Positions 59,187 to 64,000 of a stretch of DNA of 64,000 nucleotides are shown piece after piece. The notes beneath the pieces are model-generated. The model saw only the letters and a list, made by a program, of their open reading frames with translations, did not search any database and was not told the DNA's origin. Origin of the DNA: VAZQ01 sp036557705 (GTDB taxonomy: Bacteria; Pseudomonadota; Alphaproteobacteria; Rhizobiales; Xanthobacteraceae); assembly GCA_036557705.1 (NCBI GenBank), contig DATBHB010000094.1, positions 148,800 to 212,799 on the forward strand, given 5' to 3'. The stretch's first letter is position 1, and every line of letters begins with the position of its first letter. The translations under genes were made by a program, and so were the position numbers.

Positions 59187-60212
59187 ATGACTGAAATATG
59201 GACCGACTACATCTGGCCGCTGATCATTATGGTCGCGGAGAGCGTGCTGCTGCTTGTACTGCTTCTCCTGATCACTGCCTATGTACTTTACGCGGACCGC
59301 AAAATCTGGGCAGCGGTACAAATCCGCCGCGGTCCCAACGTGGTCGGTCCGTGGGGCCTCTTCCAGTCGTTTGCGGATCTGATCAAGTTCGTGTTCAAGG
59401 AGCCGGTGATCCCGGCCGGCGCAAACAAGGGCGTCTATCTCCTCGCTCCGCTGGTCACTGCGGTACTGGCATTGTCGGCCTGGGCCGTGATCCCCGTCAG
59501 CAGCGGCTGGGTCGTCGCCGATATCAATGTCGGCGTCCTTTACATTTTTGCGATCTCCTCGCTGACGGTCTACGGCGTCATCATGGCGGGCTGGTCGTCC
59601 AATTCCAAATATCCGTTCCTGGCCGCGCTGCGCTCCGCAGCCCAGATGGTCTCCTATGAGGTCTCGATCGGATTTGTTTTCATCACCGTGCTGCTGTGCG
59701 CCGGCTCGCTCAATCTCTCAGCAATTGTGGAGGCGCAGAACGGCAGCTTGGGCTTGCTCAACTGGTTCTGGCTGCCCCTGTTGCCGATGTTCGTCGTGTT
59801 CTTCATCTCGGCGCTGGCGGAGACGAACCGGACCCCGTTCGATCTGGTCGAGGCGGAATCCGAGCTGGTGGCGGGTTTTGCCGTGGAATATTCCTCGACG
59901 CCATTCCTGCTGTTCTTTTTGGGCGAATACATCGCCATTGCCACCATGTGCGCGATGGGCACGATCCTGTTTCTAGGCGGCTGGCTGTCGCCGTTTCCGT
60001 TCCCGCCGTTCACCTTCATACCGGGAGTGATCTGGTTCACGCTCAAGGCGTTCTTCATGTTCTTCCTGTTCGCCTTGGCAAAGGCTGTCTTTCCCCGCTA
60101 TCGGTACGATCAGCTCATGCGGTTGGGCTGGAAGGTTTTCCTCCCGACCACGCTCGCCATGGTCGCGATCGTCGCGGCCGTCTTGCAATATACGGGGATT
60201 GCCGCGAAATGA
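59187..60212 (+). CDS. nuoH: NADH-quinone oxidoreductase subunit H
   Basis: A 341-residue membrane subunit at the quinone site with about eight helices. ERK-like DRKIWAAVQIRRGPNVVGPWGL near residues 36-57 and ALAETNRTPFDLVEAESELVAGF near 209-231 are the signatures. ATG 59187 is used; a longer frame from 59136 overlaps nuoG and is not conserved. Confidence 0.96.
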   Translation: MTEIWTDYIWPLIIMVAESVLLLVLLLLITAYVLYADRKIWAAVQIRRGPNVVGPWGLFQSFADLIKFVFKEPVIPAGANKGVYLLAPLVTAVLALSAWAVIPVSSGWVVADINVGVLYIFAISSLTVYGVIMAGWSSNSKYPFLAALRSAAQMVSYEVSIGFVFITVLLCAGSLNLSAIVEAQNGSLGLLNWFWLPLLPMFVVFFISALAETNRTPFDLVEAESELVAGFAVEYSSTPFLLFFLGEYIAIATMCAMGTILFLGGWLSPFPFPPFTFIPGVIWFTLKAFFMFFLFALAKAVFPRYRYDQLMRLGWKVFLPTTLAMVAIVAAVLQYTGIAAK

Positions 60213-60224
60213 CGGAGCAGCGCG

Positions 60225-60461
60225 ATGATCGACATTTCGCTTGCGGGCCTGATCGGCGCAATCCTCGGGATTGCGATCGCGGGCGCGGTGTACGGTACCA
60301 TGATCGATGCCGTCGAGCGGTGGCTTGCGGCGCGCCGCGATTCTCAGGAGCAGCATGCTGGCGGGGAGGTCGCCTTGCTGCGCCGTGGCGTACTGGCCGT
60401 CGACATGCTTGTGTTCGCCGGTCTGGGTTATTGGATCGGGTACCGGATCAGCGGCGGATAA
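60225..60461 (+). CDS. Small two-helix membrane protein between nuoH and nuoI
   Basis: A 78-residue protein with two probable membrane helices, at about residues 5-25 (LAGLIGAILGIAIAGAVYGTM) and 54-74 (GVLAVDMLVFAGLGYWIGYRI). They are joined by a charged loop with ERWLAARRDSQEQHAGGE. ATG 60225 has GGAG at good spacing and lies 12 bases past the nuoH stop. It is not a standard complex I subunit and I do not recognise the family. Its position suggests a role near the membrane arm, which is an inference. Confidence 0.75.
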   Translation: MIDISLAGLIGAILGIAIAGAVYGTMIDAVERWLAARRDSQEQHAGGEVALLRRGVLAVDMLVFAGLGYWIGYRISGG

Positions 60462-60501
60462 GCGGCCGTGCCCCAACCGGTGGCAGGCCAGAGGTTGCGT
60501 C

Positions 60502-60987
60502 ATGAAACTCGACCAGGCAGCGCGCGCAATCTTCCTCAAGGAGCTGCTCCAGGGCTTCGTGCTTGCCATGCGCTACTTTTTCAAGCCCAAGCCGACGCTC
60601 AACTATCCCTTCGAGAAGGGGCCGATCTCGCCGCGCTTCCGCGGTGAGCATGCGCTGCGGCGTTATCCCAACGGTGAGGAGCGCTGCATTGCCTGCAAGC
60701 TGTGCGAGGCGATTTGCCCGGCGTTGGCGATCACCATAGAGGCCGAGCCGCGCGAGGACGGCAGCCGGCGCACGACACGCTACGATATCGATATGACGAA
60801 GTGCATCTATTGCGGCTATTGCCAGGAGGCGTGCCCGGTCGACGCGATTGTGGAGGGTCCGAATTTCGAGTTCGCGACGGAGACCCACGAGGAGCTGCTT
60901 TACGACAAGGAGCGGTTGTTGGCGAACGGGGATCGATGGGAAGCCGAAATCGCAAAGAATCTGGCGCTCGACGCGCCGTACCGGTAA
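60502..60987 (+). CDS. nuoI: NADH-quinone oxidoreductase subunit I
   Basis: A 161-residue peripheral subunit with two [4Fe-4S] clusters. CIACKLCEAICP near residues 62-73 and CIYCGYCQEACP near 101-112 each show the C-x2-C-x2-C-x3-CP pattern. Start ATG 60502 follows GAGGTTG; the upstream in-frame extension overlaps the small membrane protein gene and is not conserved. Confidence 0.97.
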   Translation: MKLDQAARAIFLKELLQGFVLAMRYFFKPKPTLNYPFEKGPISPRFRGEHALRRYPNGEERCIACKLCEAICPALAITIEAEPREDGSRRTTRYDIDMTKCIYCGYCQEACPVDAIVEGPNFEFATETHEELLYDKERLLANGDRWEAEIAKNLALDAPYR

Positions 60988-61028
60988 GCATAAGAGGGAC
61001 GGCATGGTTTGGGGGCGCTGAAACCGCG

Positions 61029-61649
61029 ATGATCGTCCAAGCCATCCTGTTCTACGTCTTCGCCGTGGTTGCAGTCGCTTCCGGTGTGCTTGTCGTCTCG
61101 GCCCGTAACCCAGTGCACTCGGTGCTCTTTTTGATCCTCGCCTTTTTCAACGCGGCCGGGCTGTTTGTGCTGATCGGCGCGGAGTTCCTGGCGATGATCC
61201 TGGTCATCGTCTATGTCGGCGCCGTCGCGGTCCTGTTTCTCTTTGTCGTAATGATGCTTGACATCGACTTCGTGGAGCTGCGCAGCGGGTTCGTGCGCTA
61301 TCTTCCGATAGGGGCCCTGATCGGGTTTGTCCTGCTCGCCGAGCTTGTCCTCGTTATCGGCAGCTGGACAGTGGCGCCGGAAATGCGCGGTGCGGCGGTC
61401 ATCGCGTCAGCCACGGGCGGCACCGGCCTGACCAACACGCGCGCGCTCGGTGACATCCTCTATACCCGGTACCTGTTCGGGTTTCAGGTAGCAGGCCTGA
61501 TTTTGCTCGTCGCGATGATCGGGGCCATCGTATTGACCTTGCGGCACCGGGCGGATGTGCGTCGGCAATCGGTATCTGCTCAACTGGCCCGCACCCGCGC
61601 GCAGTCGGTCGAAGTCGTCAAAGTTCCGGTAGGTACCGGGAGCCGATGA
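61029..61649 (+). CDS. nuoJ: NADH-quinone oxidoreductase subunit J
   Basis: A 206-residue membrane subunit with five helices. The conserved NPVHSVLFLILAFFNAAGLFVLIGAEFLAMILVIVYVGAVAVLFLF block with its pi-bulge helix is clear. A Thr/Arg-rich tail follows. Its TGA overlaps the ATG pair at the nuoK start. Confidence 0.95.
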   Translation: MIVQAILFYVFAVVAVASGVLVVSARNPVHSVLFLILAFFNAAGLFVLIGAEFLAMILVIVYVGAVAVLFLFVVMMLDIDFVELRSGFVRYLPIGALIGFVLLAELVLVIGSWTVAPEMRGAAVIASATGGTGLTNTRALGDILYTRYLFGFQVAGLILLVAMIGAIVLTLRHRADVRRQSVSAQLARTRAQSVEVVKVPVGTGSR

Positions 61650-61957
61650 TGGCTGTCGGCCTAGCGCACTATCTGACGGTCGCAGCGATCCTGTTTACCC
61701 TGGGCGTGTTCGGCATCTTCCTCAACCGGAAAAACGTGATCATCATGTTGATGTCGATCGAGCTGATGCTGCTTGCCGTCAGCATCAATTTGGTGGCGTT
61801 CTCGGTGTTCCTGAACGATCTCGTCGGCCAGGCCTTCGCAATGTTTGTTCTGACGGTAGCGGCGGCGGAGGCGGCAATCGGACTTGCCATCCTTGTGGTC
61901 TATTTCCGCAACCGGGGCACGATCCGGGTCGAGGACATCAGCATGATGAAGGGCTGA
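61646..61957 (+). CDS. nuoK: NADH-quinone oxidoreductase subunit K
   Basis: A 103-residue membrane subunit with three helices. The proton-pathway glutamates are visible in SIELMLLAV (near residue 39) and AAAEAAIGLAI (near residue 75). ATG 61646 overlaps the nuoJ stop; ATG 61649 would shorten the protein by one residue. Confidence 0.95.
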   Translation: MMAVGLAHYLTVAAILFTLGVFGIFLNRKNVIIMLMSIELMLLAVSINLVAFSVFLNDLVGQAFAMFVLTVAAAEAAIGLAILVVYFRNRGTIRVEDISMMKG

Positions 61958-61961
61958 GGCA

Positions 61962-63887
61962 TTGGCTGTCGCCGTCGTTTTCCTGCCGCTCCTCGCCGCG
62001 GTGATCGCGGGCCTCTTCGGCCGAGCGATCGGCGACCGGGGTGCGCAGCTGATCACCTGCGGCGCGCTCCTGCTGTCGGCGGTGCTCGGGGTGTTCCTGT
62101 TCCGCGATATTCTCGCCGGCGACGGAGCGCGGGTCATTCCGTTGGCGAGCTGGATCGTCGCCGGCGGGGTCGACGTCACGTGGTCGCTCCGCCTCGACAC
62201 CTTGAGCGGTGTGATGATTCTCGTCGTGACCATCGTCTCCTCGATGGTCCACGTCTACGCGATTGGCTACATGGCGCATGATCCGTCGATCCCGCGCTTT
62301 ATGGCGTATTTGAGCTTGTTCACCTTTGCCATGCTGGCGTTGGTGACGGCCAACGACTTCGTGCAGCTGTTCTTTGGCTGGGAAGGCGTCGGCCTGATGT
62401 CTTATCTGTTGATCGGCTTTTGGTACGATCGGCCGTCGGCCAACGCCGCTGCGATCAAGGCCTTTATCGTCAACCGCGTCGGCGATTTCGGCTTCGCCCT
62501 CGGCATCTTCGCAACCTTCGTGATCTTCGGCTCCCTCGACTTCGGCACCGTCTTTGGCGCGGCGCCGAAGGTCGTCGGCACTACAATGGAGTTCCTTGGC
62601 TGGCAGGTCGATGCACTGACCCTTGCCTGCATCCTATTGTTCATCGGTGCGATGGGGAAATCGGCGCAGATACCGCTGCACACCTGGCTGCCCGACGCGA
62701 TGGAGGGCCCAACTCCGGTTTCGGCCTTGATCCACGCGGCAACGATGGTAACGGCGGGCGTCTTTATGGTGGCACGGCTGTCCCCGATGTTCGAATACGC
62801 TCCCTCCGGCCTCGCCGTCGTCGGGGTCATCGGCGGGACGACGGCGATGTTCGCGGCCAGCATCGGCATGGCGCAGAACGACATCAAGCGGGTCATCGCC
62901 TGATCGACCTGCAGTCAGCTTGGGTACATGTTCGCGGCGGCCGCCGTTTCCGCTTATGCAGCGGCGATTTTCCACCTGTTTAGCCATGCCTTCTTCAAGG
63001 GCCTGTTGTTCCTCTGCTCGGGGTCGGTGATCCACGCGATGAGCGGCGAGCAGGACATGCGCCGGATGGGGGGCTTGTGGCGGAAGATCCCGATCACCTA
63101 CGCAACAATGTGGATCGGCGCTCTGTCGCTGAGCGGCATCCCCTTCTTCTCCGGCTATTACTCGAAAGACACGATCCTCGACGCAGCCTGGGCAGCCGGC
63201 ACCGCCGTTGGCCGTTACGCGTGGGTTCTCGGCACAGTGGCGGCGTTCATGACTGCCTTCTACATCGCCCGCGTAATGTTCATGACCTTTCACGGCGAAC
63301 CGCGCGCCGATGAAGAAACATTGCACCATGCCCATGAAAGCCCATGGGTCATGCTGATACCGCTCATCGTTCTGGCCGCCGGTGCCGCTGTCTTCGGCTT
63401 TATCGGCTATGATTTCTTTGTCGGCGACGAGCGGGCGAGTTTTTGGAAGAGCTCGATCCTGGTGCTGCCGCAGTACGATTCGCTCGCTCGCGCGGAAGCG
63501 ATCCCACAGATCGTCCGCTTCATGCCGCTGATCTTCGGCCTGCTGGGCATCGCCACAGCTTATGTTTTTTACATCGTCGACAAGACCATCCCGGTGCGGC
63601 TCGCGTCGAGCTTCCGAGCGCTTTACCTGTTCCTCTTGAACAGATGGTATTTCGACGAGCTTTATGACGCGGTTTTTGTCCGGCCGGCCATGGCGCTCGG
63701 CGACGGGCTTTGGAAATCCGGCGACGGCGCGGTCATCGACGGGCTGGGCCCGGATGGCGTCGCTGCGGTAACCCGAGACTTGGCCCGCCAAGCGAGCCGG
63801 CTGCAGACCGGGTATCTCTACCATTACGCCTTTGCGATGATGGTCGGCCTCGTCGCCCTCGTCACCTGGTACCTGTTCCCGCGATGA
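61962..63887 (+). pseudogene. nuoL: NADH-quinone oxidoreductase subunit L, interrupted by an in-frame TGA
   Basis: The largest proton-pumping subunit, a relative of Mrp antiporters. The reading frame starts at TTG 61962 after GAGGC. It encodes 313 residues with FFGWEGVGLMSYLLIGFWYDR and MGKSAQIPLHTWLPDAMEGPTPVSALIHAATMV, ending at ...AQNDIKRVIA. Codon 314 is TGA (62901-62903) where Tyr is expected. The same frame then continues STCSQLGYMFAAAAVSAY... to 63887, with FSHAFFKGLLFLCSGSVIHA and the long lateral helix. Total length (about 641 codons) matches intact NuoL, so only this codon is wrong. An ATG at 62928 could start a second polypeptide but has no ribosome-binding site. Confidence 0.88.
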
Positions 63888-63903
63888 GCGAAGGGCGATC
63901 GCC

Positions 63904-64000
63904 ATGAGCAACTGGCCGCTCCTCACGCTCGTAACCTTTTTGCCACTCGTCGGCGCGGCCTTTATTCTGATGGCGCGGGGTGAGGAGGCGGTGGTCGCGC
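63904..64000 (+). CDS. nuoM: NADH-quinone oxidoreductase subunit M, N-terminal fragment (cut by window end)
   Basis: The first 32 codons start at ATG 63904, 16 bases after the nuoL stop, with GGCGATC nearby. The visible MSNWPLLTLVTFLPLVGAAFIL is the typical first membrane helix of NuoM. The rest lies beyond the window, so integrity cannot be judged. Confidence 0.8.
   Translation, partial: MSNWPLLTLVTFLPLVGAAFILMARGEEAVVA

Noticed and set aside
62898..62930. Recoding of TGA to an amino acid (selenocysteine or Trp)
   Set aside because: TGA is a normal stop codon for lon, nuoC-adjacent genes, nuoK and many others here; the expected residue is Tyr, and no SECIS-like structure was sought successfully.
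1..64000. CRISPR arrays, rRNA genes, insertion sequence transposases
   Set aside because: No regularly spaced direct repeats, no rRNA signatures and no transposase-like protein were found. The repeats present are palindromic and irregularly spaced.

Overview
The window looks like a chromosomal segment of a GC-rich alphaproteobacterium of the Hyphomicrobiales (Xanthobacteraceae/Nitrobacteraceae neighbourhood). This rests on the gene order tig-clpP-clpX-lon-hup-tRNA-nuo, the glnB-glnA pair behind a sigma-54 promoter, alphaproteobacterial families such as DUF3175, many TctC/Bug-type binding proteins, and numerous intergenic palindromic repeats. The genus is an inference; no rRNA is present.

Region 1 (1-25.4 kb) is mostly core. 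It starts with two amidohydrolases (the first truncated by the window edge) and a Rieske ferredoxin. Next come a membrane-anchored spermidine-synthase-like protein, heme A synthase (ctaA), and a CoA-binding protein with O-acetylhomoserine sulfhydrylase. These are followed by small exported or hypothetical proteins, rplM-rpsI, a 4,5-dihydroxyphthalate-decarboxylase-like protein, a GlcG-like protein, glnB-glnA, nnr, tRNA-Leu, tig, clpP, clpX, lon, a GST, tRNA-Val, hup and tRNA-Asp.

Region 2 (25.4-51.3 kb) is an accessory block between tRNA-Asp and nuoA. It holds four TctC-type binding proteins without TctA/TctB and a BisC-like molybdoenzyme. A tight five-gene acyl-CoA type catabolic operon follows, then a DapA-like aldolase. 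An isonitrile-synthase (DIT1/PvcA) homologue is translationally coupled to a GT4 glycosyltransferase. The remainder is a PrpD-like protein, a UbiD-like decarboxylase, a PQQ dehydrogenase, a HigBA toxin-antitoxin pair with a frameshifted toxin, and three exported proteins (alpha/beta hydrolase, cytochrome-c-like plus Vgb propeller, Kelch). No integrase or transposase is seen.

Region 3 (51.4-64 kb) is the respiratory complex I operon nuoA-M, truncated in nuoM. Three extra genes sit inside it: a Uma2-type nuclease gene between nuoD and nuoE, a coiled-coil gene between nuoF and nuoG, and a small membrane protein gene between nuoH and nuoI. nuoL has an in-frame TGA at codon 314 where a conserved Tyr is expected.

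The two most notable signals are the isonitrile-synthase/glycosyltransferase pair and the interrupted nuoL. A third is a set of intergenic palindromes whose GTAG/GTAA ends supply the stop codons of several adjacent genes.
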